This document shows positions 17,605 to 27,256 of a stretch of DNA of 64,000 nucleotides, in pieces (the stretch's first letter is position 1; each line of letters starts with the position of its first letter). Source of the stretch: [Clostridium] innocuum (lineage in GTDB: Bacteria > Bacillota_I > Bacilli_A > Erysipelotrichales > Erysipelotrichaceae); the NCBI GenBank assembly GCA_012317185.1, contig CP048838.1:4650001-4714000 (forward strand), read 5' to 3'. The notes under the pieces were generated by a model. It made no database searches. It worked only from the letters and a program-made list of their open reading frames with translations, and had not been told where the DNA came from. The translations under genes were made by a program, and so were the position numbers.

Positions 17605-19050
17605 TTAAATAGACTGAGAGTCATTTTCCAGTCCCTCTTCCCCATTGGATTCCATTACACGCTTATACCATGCAAAGGAATCTTTTTTATAGCGTTTTTT
17701 GCTGCCGCTTCCATCATCATTGATATCCACATAAATAAAGCCATAGCGCTTGCTCATCTGACCGGTGCTGGCGGCTGTAATATCAATACAGCCCCAGGAT
17801 GTGTAACCCATAACATCCACACCGTCTTTGATTGCTTCTCGCACCTGAATCAAATGATTTTTAAAGTATTCTATACGGTAATCATCATGTATCTTTCCAT
17901 CAACCAGCTCATCATGCGCACCAAGACCGTTTTCTACAATCATCAGTGGAATCTGATAGCGCTCATAAAGCTGATTCAGAATAATACGCAGGCCAACCGG
18001 ATCAATCACCCAGCCCCAGTCGCTGGCTTTCAGATAAGGGTTACGGAGAACTCCCAGCATGCGCTCATCCTCTGTCAGATCACTGACCTTTTCCGGATTT
18101 AACGGAGTCACTCTTGAATAATAGTAGCTGAAGGAGCAGAAATCAACGCATCCCTGTGCAAGGATTTCAGCATCACCGTCCTCCATAACTATTTTAACTC
18201 CCTTTTCTTCAAAGAAACGATTTGCATAGGATGGGTACGCTCCACGTACACATACATCGGTATAAAGGAAAATCTCATGGTTCGCTTCAATGCTTTCCAT
18301 AACATCCTCTGGTTTGCATGTATTGGCATAGCTTGGAATCGCATTGATCATACAACCGATTTTCATTTCCGGATCGATGCTGCGTGCCAGCTTTACTGTC
18401 AGTGCGCTTGCAACCATCTGATGATGTGCTGCCTGAAACATGATCTGTTCCTTATGCTCCCCTTCTTCAAATTCAAGACCTGCCGCATACCATGGAATAA
18501 CACTGCAGAAATTGATTTCATTAAACGTGATCCAGTATTTTACTTTTCCTTTATAGCGTTCAAACAGTGTTTTCGCATACTTTACATAAAGATCAATCAG
18601 AATACGATTTCTCCATCCGCCATATGCCTCTACCAGATGCAGTGGAAATTCGTCATGTGAAATGGTAATCAGCGGCTCGATATCGTTTTTCAGAAGCTCA
18701 TCAATCACATTGTCATAAAACTGCAGACCCTTTTCATTGGGCTCCTCCTCCACTCCGGTTGGATAAATTCTTGTCTATGCAATCGACATGCGGAAGCACT
18801 TCATACCCATCTCCTTAAACAGTCTGATATCCTCCTTATAGGTGTGATAGAAATCAATACCGCCATGGGAAGGATAAAATACATCCGGCAGAATCTTATG
18901 ATCCTTTGGTACCGCCTCTCTGCTGCCATGTGGAAGAATATCCACAATGTTTACACCCTTGCCATCCTCATTCCATGCCCCCTCAAACTGATAGGCACTG
19001 GTTGCGCCACCCCATAAAAACCCTTCCGGAAATTGTTTATCTTTTTTCAT
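17605..19050 (-). pseudogene. bglA: 6-phospho-beta-glucosidase (GH1), interrupted by an in-frame TAG
   Basis: The full frame of 482 codons is a complete GH1 6-phospho-beta-glucosidase. It starts MKKDKQFPEGFLWGGATSAYQ and includes the acid/base Glu in TFNEINFC and the nucleophile Glu in IVENGLGAHD. A single TAG at 18775-18777 splits it after MSIA (91 residues). The same frame resumes TRIYPTGVEEEPNEKG with no indel. GH1 enzymes have Trp here (SIAWTRI), so one TGG-to-TAG change explains it. Both active-site Glu lie after the stop, so the 91-residue product cannot be active. Possible restart codons exist only at weak positions. It is the last gene of the cellobiose-class PTS operon. A sequencing error is the main alternative. 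Confidence 0.88.
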
Positions 19051-19063
19051 TATATCTCTCCTC

Positions 19064-20905
19064 TCATGTACTATGTATTTTCTTCATAAATGCTGCATAG
19101 CTGTCACATTCCAATACCTGTGCAAATCGAACAGGATCATCAAATACATTCAGTATCAGATCATACAGCTTTGGAACCTGATCAAAGCTCTTGTGCAAAG
19201 CAAACATCAGTACAATGTTCACTTCAAAGCCATCCCATATAACGGGCTTCCTCAGCAGTGCGACAGCGATGCCGTTTTTCTTTGCTGTTTTTTTCGTTGT
19301 ATGCGGAATTGCATATCTTGCACCAAAGCAGGTAGGTGCAATTGCTTCTCTTTCATAAATCTGTTCCTGAAAATCGGCGTCCACATACCCCTGTTCGTCG
19401 AGTAAGCTGCAAAGATAGGTAATCACCTCGTCCTTGGTAGTAAGCTGTGAGGGAATACAAAACAGATCCTCCATGAAATAATTATGGATCATGATATTTT
19501 CATAAGACTTTTTAACGCGGACACTCTTTACAATACGCTCAATTTTCTCATATTCATCATCCTGAAGATAATTATCAAGCTGAAAGACAGGTACTCCCAT
19601 TTGCTCACTGGTTGAGACCATTGTCACAATAATATCCGGCTTCTCGGTATAAAGCGTTTTAAAATCAAACATGGAGAAGCAGCCGATCATCTCGACATCT
19701 GTTAAAGCCTGTAATCTCTGCTGTATGATATGTGTTACAGAATTTCCATACGGATTGATCAATGCAATACGGACAATGGAGGTCTTTATACTTTTGATAC
19801 CGTTCATAATATGCAAGGCGATAAAGCTGATTTCGTTTTCATCCAGAACATAGCCTGTTTGTTCCTGAAAGCGTATCGCTATATATGCTGCGATATCATA
19901 TATAAGAACAAAGCTCTGCTTCAGCTCTGACAATAATGGATTTTTTATCAGCATACCATGCTTACAGCGGTTTCTCAAATTTTGAAGATGCAATGCCAGA
20001 TTATCTATAAGATCCTGATTTTCAGTAAAATTGATACTGTAAATATCATAAATTTCCCTCAATACTTCATGCAGAAACTGCATAACTCTCACATCATCCT
20101 GTCCTGCATTTCGTTTTTTGAACAATGCGCAAATCTGCTGTGTACCCTCTGCAGTGAATTGAATACGCATTCTTTCCCTTATCGCTTCAAGTAACGGCCT
20201 ACAGTCCTGATCACATATCGAAGCACGCTCCTCTTCCATGCATATATAAGAGGTATTACTGATATACATCAGCATATGCAGCAGGATGGAAAACAGATTA
20301 AAATCAGAAACAGCAAGCTGCTGCCTGTGGATAAACTCCATCAGTATCTCAGAAAGCCGATAGACATCCACATTTTCAAAATAACGATCCAATATTCCAA
20401 CATCAAAGCGCTGATCCTCACTTTCCTCCAATAGGAAATAAGTCAAAACCCTTCGTTTTTCTATATCATCACAATTCAGAAAGAGATGATTTTGTTTTCT
20501 TGTAATCCTCAGTGTCCGAAATTCCTTCTGTATGCGTTCATTCAATATCCGTATATCCTTATTCAGTGTAGAGGGGCTGATATAAAATCTATCCGCAAGC
20601 TCATAGTAATCCACATGCTCATTGAATAGAATTTCCTTCAGTATTTTTATATCTCTTCTCCCCTCATCACCAACAATATACTTCTGCCTGATCCAGGCAT
20701 CCTTATCACGCACTACATACCCTTTTCCTTTCAGAGAAGATATCATGCAGGCTTTTGATTTCCTATTGATTTCTGCTATTTCTCCGTGTATTGTTTTCTC
20801 ACTGACCTTTAAAAGATTGGCAAGTGTCGCTGCAGTACAATATTCGGATTCCTTCAGTAGTATATCAACCATCTTCATTTGTCGTTTCGACAGACTGATC
20901 TCCAT
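19064..20905 (-). CDS. PRD-domain transcriptional regulator with C-terminal EIIA-like domain
   Basis: A 613-residue BglG/MtlR-type regulator. It has two N-terminal helix-turn-helix units (residues ~1-60 and ~85-130, with DRFYISPSTLNKDIRIL), two PRD modules (~170-400), a degenerate EIIB-like region in which the Cys loop is replaced by LINPYGNSVT, and an EIIA-like domain with YAIPHTTKKTAKKNG (~470-613). Loss of the EIIB Cys suggests control through PRD and EIIA histidines only. The gene sits between the deaminase fusion (20 bp upstream) and the beta-glucosidase (13 bp downstream), so it is embedded in the operon it presumably regulates. Confidence 0.9.
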   Translation of the reverse strand: MEISLSKRQMKMVDILLKESEYCTAATLANLLKVSEKTIHGEIAEINRKSKACMISSLKGKGYVVRDKDAWIRQKYIVGDEGRRDIKILKEILFNEHVDYYELADRFYISPSTLNKDIRILNERIQKEFRTLRITRKQNHLFLNCDDIEKRRVLTYFLLEESEDQRFDVGILDRYFENVDVYRLSEILMEFIHRQQLAVSDFNLFSILLHMLMYISNTSYICMEEERASICDQDCRPLLEAIRERMRIQFTAEGTQQICALFKKRNAGQDDVRVMQFLHEVLREIYDIYSINFTENQDLIDNLALHLQNLRNRCKHGMLIKNPLLSELKQSFVLIYDIAAYIAIRFQEQTGYVLDENEISFIALHIMNGIKSIKTSIVRIALINPYGNSVTHIIQQRLQALTDVEMIGCFSMFDFKTLYTEKPDIIVTMVSTSEQMGVPVFQLDNYLQDDEYEKIERIVKSVRVKKSYENIMIHNYFMEDLFCIPSQLTTKDEVITYLCSLLDEQGYVDADFQEQIYEREAIAPTCFGARYAIPHTTKKTAKKNGIAVALLRKPVIWDGFEVNIVLMFALHKSFDQVPKLYDLILNVFDDPVRFAQVLECDSYAAFMKKIHST

Positions 20906-20925
20906 GATATCTCTCCCTTTCCATG

Positions 20926-23900
20926 TTATCGTTTCCAGGTAAATGCGTAATCGTGATTCATCAGATATGGTGTATAATAGGCAACCATACTGGATAACGG
21001 CAGGATATCCTCATGCAACTGAATACCGAGAACATCCTGTATATATGTTCTTCTTTTCAACATGCGCTCCCAGCTGTTTGGATACTGCTTTTTGATTTCC
21101 TCTTTCAATACCGCATCCGCAAGAACAACGCCGTTTTCACAGCAGCAGCCCGGATATCCTTCTACAGATGGAATGATATCAATCTGTAAAAGCATACCGC
21201 TTTTCAGCTTCAGCCTTGAACCTTCGTAAATCGGGCTACTTAGCCATTCCTCATCCGCAGTGAGGTGTCCGGGATTCAACTTCCAGCGGAAAATATCCTT
21301 TGGCAGAATATCATCAACCAACTCATATACCTCTTTCCCCTCCATACCGATATGGAGATGCTCAAGCCATGTGCAGACAGCTGCGAAATATGGTTTTGCG
21401 ATTTTCTCTTCATAATCTCTTACTGCGGAATCAAGGTCTTCTCTTTCATAAGCGGCAAATGCTGCTCTGCTGGCAAGACCGCCCTTGTACCCGACGGTTA
21501 GTGATATTCTCTCTCCTGTCTGTATCGGCTTGTTCATAGGATACAGATTGGCTTTTTCAAAGCGTGTCCCGCTGGAACAGATGGTCACAACATTGTGTAT
21601 CTGACCTTCGGATTCCAGCAATCCTCCGATTTCAGCTTCTGTTTTTCCCGGCTCCAGAGCAAGCATCGCCCGCTGAAGACCTCTTGCTGCAAGGATTTGT
21701 CCATACTCATAATGTGCAATTTCATTTGCATTATTGACCGTTCTTGCACCATCCTTTGGAGAGATGAATATATCCGTTGCATTGCTTATCTTCACTTCAC
21801 AAGCTTTCAATGCTTCAAGAATGTAATAGGGTATGTCAAACAGCTCTTTCTGTAAACGGTAGAAGCCTTTCCATCCAACCACACCGAGATGCATACCGTT
21901 CTTAACGCCTGCCTTAGCTAACACACTTTTTAGATCCTCTTCCTCCTGAAGCGGCTGGTCAGGCAGTGAGAAATAAGACATATGCAGACCCTTTGCAGGT
22001 ATTCTTGCATGCTTGGATAATGAAAGGACCTCATTCCCCAGTAGAAGATATGCATCTTCATTTTTATGAAGAATCAGTAAGGCTTCTTCAAAACGCGGTA
22101 TAAAACCAGTAAGGTATTCAAAATTGCCACCGTGCTCCACATCTGCATATACGGCAATACAGTCCAGTTTTTTCTCCTGCATTCGGTGAAGAATCTTTTG
22201 CCGTCTTTCCTGCATGGTTTCATCACTGAGCAATACCGGTTCTCCTGTCTCCTCCTTCGGAAACGGAATTTTATCTAAAACTACGTTTTCATAACGCTGA
22301 TCCATGGTGATTCCCTCCTTTTTCACGACTGGTATTATTTTTTTCTCTTCTGTCATAACAAGTCCGTGGTCAGAAAGCTTCACGTACGGACATACAAGCA
22401 AATTCAATATTGTGATTCTGGATACCGGATTTTCCAAATAGCTGTTCCCCAGCTTATGAAAGGCCTCTGCCATTAGATCCACGTTTTGTGATACTGTTTC
22501 CATGCATTCCGTGCTCATCAGTCCGGCAACAGAAAGAGCCAGAGATGCAAGAATATTTCCCTGTGAAACTGCACAGAAGCCTCCATGCATATTCATAACC
22601 TCCTGTACGGCCAGATACCCGTTTTCAGGTGTATCATAAACCACACATACATTATGACTGTCATGAGAGATACTACTGGCAACAGCACCATGATCAATAC
22701 CGAAATTCTCGACGATACAAACCTTCCTTTGTGCGCGTCCATAGCGGTTGAATACTGCGGCATACATTTGTTTTTTATCCTTTTGAAGCAAAACCCTTCC
22801 ATCCTGTATCGGGCATATACGTGTTTTCAGATGGGATGTAGCTATATATTCAGATGCAAAGCTTAGGATATTCAGCTGTGCATACGGACCCTTTGCTTTG
22901 ATAAGGAAATCCTCCTGCTTCAGGACCTGCATTTGGATAGTATTTCTGCTGTTCAACTCGCGGGTATAAGAGGATAAAACAATTGGCGATGTCAGCTGTT
23001 CCTTCTTGCTGACAAGCTTCCCTTCAAAGAATACTGCATGCACCTGCAGATCCTCCACATTATTCAACAGCACCAGATCGGCTGCATATCCCGGAGCAAT
23101 CGCACCGAGATGCTTACATCCGCTTTCCTGTGCCACACGGTAGCTCGTTGATAACAGGGCTTCCTCCACAGGCATTCCAAGAGATACGGCTTTTCTTACC
23201 ACATGATCCAGATGTCCGTATTTTCCGGTGACATTACAGCGTCGGTCATCCGTACAGAAGCATATGCGGCTGTAATCATTAAATTCTTTGCAGACATCCA
23301 GAATCTCTTTCATACGCCCCTGTGTGTTAGCCTCTCTGATATCGATCCACATACCCTTTCTGTATTTATCAAGAGCCTCCTGTTTCGTTTTCACCTCATG
23401 ATCGGATTGCGGTCCTGCATTTACATACGCACTGAGACGGTTCCCCTCCATAAGAGGTGCATGTCCCTGCAGATAGCCTGCATGCTTTTTAGCAGCAAGC
23501 AGCAAATCATGTATACGCTGTTCTCCCTGCAAAACTCCCTCATAATCCATCACCTCACCCAGTCCGGCTACACGCGGATGCTGAAAGAGTGCTGTATAAT
23601 CCTTTGCGAACAGTTCAGCATTAGAAGATTCAAACCCCGGAAGGCTTGGAACACAGGATGGAAGTGTCAGCAGCATACGCATAGGGAGATCCTGTGAAGC
23701 AGCAAGCATATACTGAATACCTTCCACTCCCATTACATTTGCTATTTCATGGGCATCCTCCAGTACAGTCGTTGTCCCGTGCGGCAGAACCATAGCAGCA
23801 TAATGTTCCGGTACAAGGAGCGAGCTTTCAATATGTGTATGTGCATCAATGAAACCCGGGCACAAAATTCCGTTCAGCTGTAATCGCTGCTTTGAAGGCA

Positions 23901-24087
23901 GTGCCAAATTCTTTTTGTTATATTCCACATGGGATATAAACCCGTCGCAGATGTAGACAGTTGCTTCCAGGAATTCTTTTGTAAATACGTTGAAGATGCG
24001 GCACCCCTCAATAGCCAGATCATTCTCTACATTTCCCAAAGCCGCTGCAATAAGCCGTTTTGTATCCTTTGGTTGAAACGCAAGCAT
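20926..24087 (-). CDS. Adenine deaminase fused to an M24 (Xaa-Pro peptidase-like) domain
   Basis: A single 1053-codon frame. Residues 1-~594 are a complete adenine deaminase (amidohydrolase): the metal motif PGFIDAHTHIESSL (His83, His85), LPHGTTTVLEDAHEIANV, QGHAPLMEGNRLSAYV, and the family ending LSDHGLVMTEEKKIIPV. Residues 595-1053, beginning at an internal Met, match an Xaa-Pro dipeptidase with a creatinase-like N-part (IAVYADVEHGGNFEYLTGF) and a pita-bread C-part. The usual Asp/Asp/His/Glu/Glu metal set appears largely replaced (GERISLTVGYKGG; MLLQIDIIPS), so the C-part may be non-catalytic. It starts 2 bp after the PTS EIIC stop. The fusion point could reflect a lost stop codon between two adjacent genes. 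Confidence 0.85.
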   Translation of the reverse strand: MLAFQPKDTKRLIAAALGNVENDLAIEGCRIFNVFTKEFLEATVYICDGFISHVEYNKKNLALPSKQRLQLNGILCPGFIDAHTHIESSLLVPEHYAAMVLPHGTTTVLEDAHEIANVMGVEGIQYMLAASQDLPMRMLLTLPSCVPSLPGFESSNAELFAKDYTALFQHPRVAGLGEVMDYEGVLQGEQRIHDLLLAAKKHAGYLQGHAPLMEGNRLSAYVNAGPQSDHEVKTKQEALDKYRKGMWIDIREANTQGRMKEILDVCKEFNDYSRICFCTDDRRCNVTGKYGHLDHVVRKAVSLGMPVEEALLSTSYRVAQESGCKHLGAIAPGYAADLVLLNNVEDLQVHAVFFEGKLVSKKEQLTSPIVLSSYTRELNSRNTIQMQVLKQEDFLIKAKGPYAQLNILSFASEYIATSHLKTRICPIQDGRVLLQKDKKQMYAAVFNRYGRAQRKVCIVENFGIDHGAVASSISHDSHNVCVVYDTPENGYLAVQEVMNMHGGFCAVSQGNILASLALSVAGLMSTECMETVSQNVDLMAEAFHKLGNSYLENPVSRITILNLLVCPYVKLSDHGLVMTEEKKIIPVVKKEGITMDQRYENVVLDKIPFPKEETGEPVLLSDETMQERRQKILHRMQEKKLDCIAVYADVEHGGNFEYLTGFIPRFEEALLILHKNEDAYLLLGNEVLSLSKHARIPAKGLHMSYFSLPDQPLQEEEDLKSVLAKAGVKNGMHLGVVGWKGFYRLQKELFDIPYYILEALKACEVKISNATDIFISPKDGARTVNNANEIAHYEYGQILAARGLQRAMLALEPGKTEAEIGGLLESEGQIHNVVTICSSGTRFEKANLYPMNKPIQTGERISLTVGYKGGLASRAAFAAYEREDLDSAVRDYEEKIAKPYFAAVCTWLEHLHIGMEGKEVYELVDDILPKDIFRWKLNPGHLTADEEWLSSPIYEGSRLKLKSGMLLQIDIIPSVEGYPGCCCENGVVLADAVLKEEIKKQYPNSWERMLKRRTYIQDVLGIQLHEDILPLSSMVAYYTPYLMNHDYAFTWKR

Positions 24088-24089
24088 GG

Positions 24090-25385
24090 TTATTCCTGCA
24101 TTTCGTCCTGCTGTTCAATCAGCAGCTGCTGTTTTTCATACATTTTCATAAACGGAAAATATAACAGCATATCTATGACAATCAGAACAGCTACAAGAAA
24201 GACAGCCTTGAAATCCCCGGTGGAGAAATAGGCGCCGAAGATACTTGGCATATTGAAAGAAAGCATCGCATAGGTTTTTCCAATCAATCCTGTATTCAGA
24301 CAAAGGAATGCTATAACTGCATTAACAACAGATACCAGAGAACATGGTATGAAGAAGATAGGATTCAGCATAATCGGAAGACCAAATGTAATTGGCTCAG
24401 ATATTCCAAAGAATGCCGGTATGATTCCCACCTTACCAACGACTTTTAAAAGCTTCGATTTGGAGAAACACAGGATAATAGCAAGCGAGAGACAGGAACC
24501 GACACCTCCAATGCAGATGAAATATACCCAGAAGGCTTCGGTCAATATTGCTGTAGGCGCTATTCCTGCCGCAAGCTGTGCAGCATTCTCTGATATGTTC
24601 ATCATCATAATCGGTCCCATCAGTCCCCAGAAGGTTGCATTATGGATTCCAAAGAACCATGCTGCATTGATAATAAAGGTCATAAGGAGAATAAACCACA
24701 AGCTGTCAGTCGCTTTGATTTGCGGCGCTATAACAGAGCTGAGCCACATGGCAAAGGTGGTATCCATGTTATGGAAGATGATAAACATTACCAGAAACAA
24801 CGACATGATCAGGATTGCGATGGATAAGGAGGCAAAGGTTTCGGATAGGGATGCAGGAACACTGTCCGGCAGCTTGATGCGCCCAAAGTTTTTTGATTTA
24901 AGAAATCTGTAAATTTCAACCGTCACAATGGAAACAAAGATTCCTACCAGAAGACCTTTTCCATCCAGAAAGTTCAAATCGGTAAGAGATAGCCCATACT
25001 GCAGTTTTTCAATTCTCACTGCCAGCATGAATACTCCGAATACAGTGATAAAGTTTGGAATCAATTCCTCAATTTTATAATTCTTACACAGATAATGTGT
25101 AATACCAAGTGCAACATACAGTGTGATAAAACCAAGACTTAAAACTGAAATCCATGAGAACACATAGCTGTAATCTGCCACAAAGCCAGCCCATGCGAGC
25201 AGAAAACCGTTCGTTGTCTCTTTTGTGACAGGTGCTGCGGAAATAACAGCTGACAAGCCGCCGAACACCATGATTGGAAGGATTGTCATAAACGTATTAC
25301 GCAATGCAAGCAAATGTATCTGTGTGCTTAGCTTACCAGAGAATTCAAGTACTTTCGCCTCTATTCTGTCCTTCATACTTTCCAT
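24090..25385 (-). CDS. PTS lactose/cellobiose-class EIIC
   Basis: A 431-residue membrane permease of the CelB/ChbC type with about ten hydrophobic segments. It has the conserved GISEPITFGLPIMLNPIFFIP motif characteristic of the family, and an AWFFGIHNATFWG segment. It moves a beta-glucoside or similar disaccharide across the membrane for phosphorylation by EIIB. It lies 2 bp after the EIIB stop and is directly followed by the deaminase fusion gene. Confidence 0.95.
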   Translation of the reverse strand: MESMKDRIEAKVLEFSGKLSTQIHLLALRNTFMTILPIMVFGGLSAVISAAPVTKETTNGFLLAWAGFVADYSYVFSWISVLSLGFITLYVALGITHYLCKNYKIEELIPNFITVFGVFMLAVRIEKLQYGLSLTDLNFLDGKGLLVGIFVSIVTVEIYRFLKSKNFGRIKLPDSVPASLSETFASLSIAILIMSLFLVMFIIFHNMDTTFAMWLSSVIAPQIKATDSLWFILLMTFIINAAWFFGIHNATFWGLMGPIMMMNISENAAQLAAGIAPTAILTEAFWVYFICIGGVGSCLSLAIILCFSKSKLLKVVGKVGIIPAFFGISEPITFGLPIMLNPIFFIPCSLVSVVNAVIAFLCLNTGLIGKTYAMLSFNMPSIFGAYFSTGDFKAVFLVAVLIVIDMLLYFPFMKMYEKQQLLIEQQDEMQE

Positions 25386-25387
25386 TT

Positions 25388-25690
25388 TTATTTTCTCTCT
25401 TTCATAATTTTTTTAACATCATCAATTACACCCTTTGCATTCATCAATCCGTAATGTGACGGATTCATGCTTACAACCGGAACCGACGCATCAACAAACT
25501 TTTTGATTCGCGGGATTTCATGACGTATTTGCGGTCCAACCAGAATCAGATCACACCCCTCCAGGTAGTTCATGAAATCGCCATCACCGTATGCCTCAAC
25601 ATAACAGTAACCATCGGATTTCTCATTCATTTTTTTTGCCATCATTGCTGTGGACATGCCATTGTTACAAACCAGAATAATCTTTAACAT
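25388..25690 (-). CDS. PTS lactose/cellobiose-class EIIB
   Basis: A 100-residue EIIB. The phosphocysteine loop is in IILVCNNGMSTAMMAKKM (Cys8). Its size is normal for CelA/ChbB. It lies between EIIA (6 bp upstream) and EIIC (2 bp downstream) in one operon with IIA-IIB-IIC order. It receives phosphate from EIIA and transfers it to the incoming sugar. Confidence 0.94.
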   Translation of the reverse strand: MLKIILVCNNGMSTAMMAKKMNEKSDGYCYVEAYGDGDFMNYLEGCDLILVGPQIRHEIPRIKKFVDASVPVVSMNPSHYGLMNAKGVIDDVKKIMKERK

Positions 25691-25696
25691 GAAGTA

Positions 25697-26008
25697 TCAT
25701 CCTTTCGTTTCACTCATACAGTGAAATAACTCTCTTGTCATCTGATAAATGATTTCACTCGCCATCATCTGATCCTCCGCATGAACCATTAACAGACTGA
25801 TCTGATCGAATTCCCCATTTGCAGATTGCTTCAGAATCCTGCTGTGTGCCCGCTTTGCTGTATAGAGATTTTCCTCGGCATCCTTGTACTGCTTTCTGCC
25901 AGCTTCTTTATCACCATCACGATAGCTTTGCAATGCTTCAAAGCACAGCGATCTTGCTTCCCCGCTATAGGAAATGATCTGCATCAGGGAAATTTCCAAT
26001 TCTTCCAT
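25697..26008 (-). CDS. PTS lactose/cellobiose-class EIIA
   Basis: A 103-residue helical EIIA starting MEELEISLMQIISYSG. The phosphorylated His is in LLMVHAEDQMM, the family signature. The start at 26008 is chosen because an AAAGGAGG box lies 7 nt upstream. An open frame with an ATG at 26026 overlaps that box. It is the first gene of the operon running IIA-IIB-IIC-deaminase fusion-regulator-glucosidase. A 20-bp palindrome at 26096-26115 lies in its promoter region. Confidence 0.93.
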   Translation of the reverse strand: MEELEISLMQIISYSGEARSLCFEALQSYRDGDKEAGRKQYKDAEENLYTAKRAHSRILKQSANGEFDQISLLMVHAEDQMMASEIIYQMTRELFHCMSETKG

Positions 26009-26095
26009 TGCTATGCCTCCTTTCATGTTCAGTATAGCACCGCCGGAATTTCTTTGTTTTCTTTTACTTCAGCTGCAAGAGGAAATAATGTAAAA

Positions 26096-26115
26096 CTATG
26101 TATAATTATGCATAG
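26096..26115. promoter_or_regulatory. Palindrome upstream of the cellobiose-class PTS operon
   Basis: CTATGTATAATTATGCATAG is a 20-bp near-perfect palindrome (one pair breaks the symmetry), 88 bp upstream of the EIIA start. Its position suits an operator for the operon's own PRD regulator. The assignment is inference. Confidence 0.4.
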
Positions 26116-26248
26116 AAGGCTGCGACTGCATGCTGATAATCAATACACAGAAAGAAACAAAAAAGCAGCCCGCCCCTGTATATCGGCTGCCGCTGCTTCT
26201 TCCCTGTCCGTATTCGTTTTTATTGCGTTTCTCTGTACATCTTTATAT

Positions 26249-26896
26249 TTATACGATTTCTTTCAAATCGTCAAGACTTTTCAGTATATAATTGCACATT
26301 GCCTTTATTTCCTTAGTAGGCTGTACTTTATCCGGAATCATAACCACTGTGGTACCTGCACCAAACGCTGCCCGAACACCGTTTAGGCTGTCCTCCACTA
26401 CAAGGCATTCCTGCGGTGAAAGATTCAGCTGCTGTGCAGTCTTTAGATATACATCAGGAGCCGGTTTTCCGTGTGTAATCATTTCATCACTGATGATAGC
26501 TTCAAAATAATGCTGAATATCCGCATTGTTCAAATTAAATTCCACATCCTCCGCTGAAGCACTGGTTGCCATTGCAATCGTATAGCCTTTTGCCTTCACG
26601 GTATCCAGAAGTCCCTTTACATCCCCCATGAGTGGTACACCATTTTTCAGCTTCTCTTCTTTTTTGAACTGTGTATGAAGACTACATGCTTCTTCCTGCG
26701 GCCAGTCCTTTGGCATATAGGAATCAAATACAACCTGCTGATCCTTTCTTGTTCTTCCAATTAGAGATAAAATAAATTCATCGCTTGTAGGAAGCTGAAG
26801 GGTTTCTCCCACCCTTTTCCATGCCTTCATGGAAATAGTTTCTGTATCAAAGAGTGTACCATCCATATCAAAAATTATCGCTTTCCAGTGTCTCAT
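26249..26896 (-). CDS. HAD-superfamily hydrolase (beta-phosphoglucomutase/phosphatase-like)
   Basis: A 215-residue HAD subfamily IA protein. Motif I is IIFDMDGTLFDTET, motif II is in MATSAS, motif III is the Lys of HGKPAPDVYL, and motif IV is VVEDSLNGVRAAF. A helical cap lies between residues ~15 and 80. Members are sugar-phosphate phosphatases or beta-phosphoglucomutases. The presence of the FDMDGT-x-x-D pattern fits either. It is monocistronic or a weak partner of the DivIC-like gene that lies upstream. Confidence 0.85.
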   Translation of the reverse strand: MRHWKAIIFDMDGTLFDTETISMKAWKRVGETLQLPTSDEFILSLIGRTRKDQQVVFDSYMPKDWPQEEACSLHTQFKKEEKLKNGVPLMGDVKGLLDTVKAKGYTIAMATSASAEDVEFNLNNADIQHYFEAIISDEMITHGKPAPDVYLKTAQQLNLSPQECLVVEDSLNGVRAAFGAGTTVVMIPDKVQPTKEIKAMCNYILKSLDDLKEIV

Positions 26897-26941
26897 AGCT
26901 TTTCCTCCACATCAAAAAGCCCTATAGCTGTCTATAGGGAC

Positions 26942-27256
26942 TTAATCATCATCGTCATTATTTTTAGCCGGCAGCTTAAACACCTGTTCTCCAGGCTTGC
27001 TGACCATGTACTTACCTCTGGCAAACCGCTTCACATATTCAGGATTTTCCAGATTCTGCTTTTCCTTGGAAAGATCATCCTTTTGATTTTCCAGAGAGTT
27101 AATCATCTCTTCAGAAGAAGTGATTTCATCCTTCAGCTTCATTGTCATCATCAAATCGGAGCTTGCGGCATAAATCAGGAAGCATGCAATGAAGATGGCA
27201 GCAAGACTCAAAAACGTCTTAAGCTTATTTCTTTTTTTCTTTTTATCCTTTGCCAT
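26942..27256 (-). CDS. DivIC/FtsB-like septum protein, paralogue
   Basis: A 104-residue protein from the ATG at 27256, which has an AAGGAGG box 6-7 nt upstream. It has a Lys-rich cytoplasmic N-terminus, one membrane helix (residues ~14-31), a coiled coil (~38-70, SLENQKDDLSKEKQNLENPEY), and the DivIC-type ending EYVKRFARGKYM...GEQVFKLP. It closely resembles the protein encoded at 33033-33374 within the canonical yabP-yabQ-divIC cluster. DivIC/FtsB proteins pair with FtsL at the division septum. The copy here stands alone next to a HAD gene and ends in an Asp run. Confidence 0.82.
   Translation of the reverse strand: MAKDKKKKRNKLKTFLSLAAIFIACFLIYAASSDLMMTMKLKDEITSSEEMINSLENQKDDLSKEKQNLENPEYVKRFARGKYMVSKPGEQVFKLPAKNNDDDD

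Noticed and set aside
18775..19050. Treating the 91-codon frame as a separate small protein
   Set aside because: It is the exact N-terminus of GH1 and the frame continues after TAG, so it is a fragment of one gene.
25826..26386. Rightward 186-codon ORF across the cellobiose PTS promoter
   Set aside because: Antisense to EIIA and to the HAD gene at its ends; composition is not protein-like.
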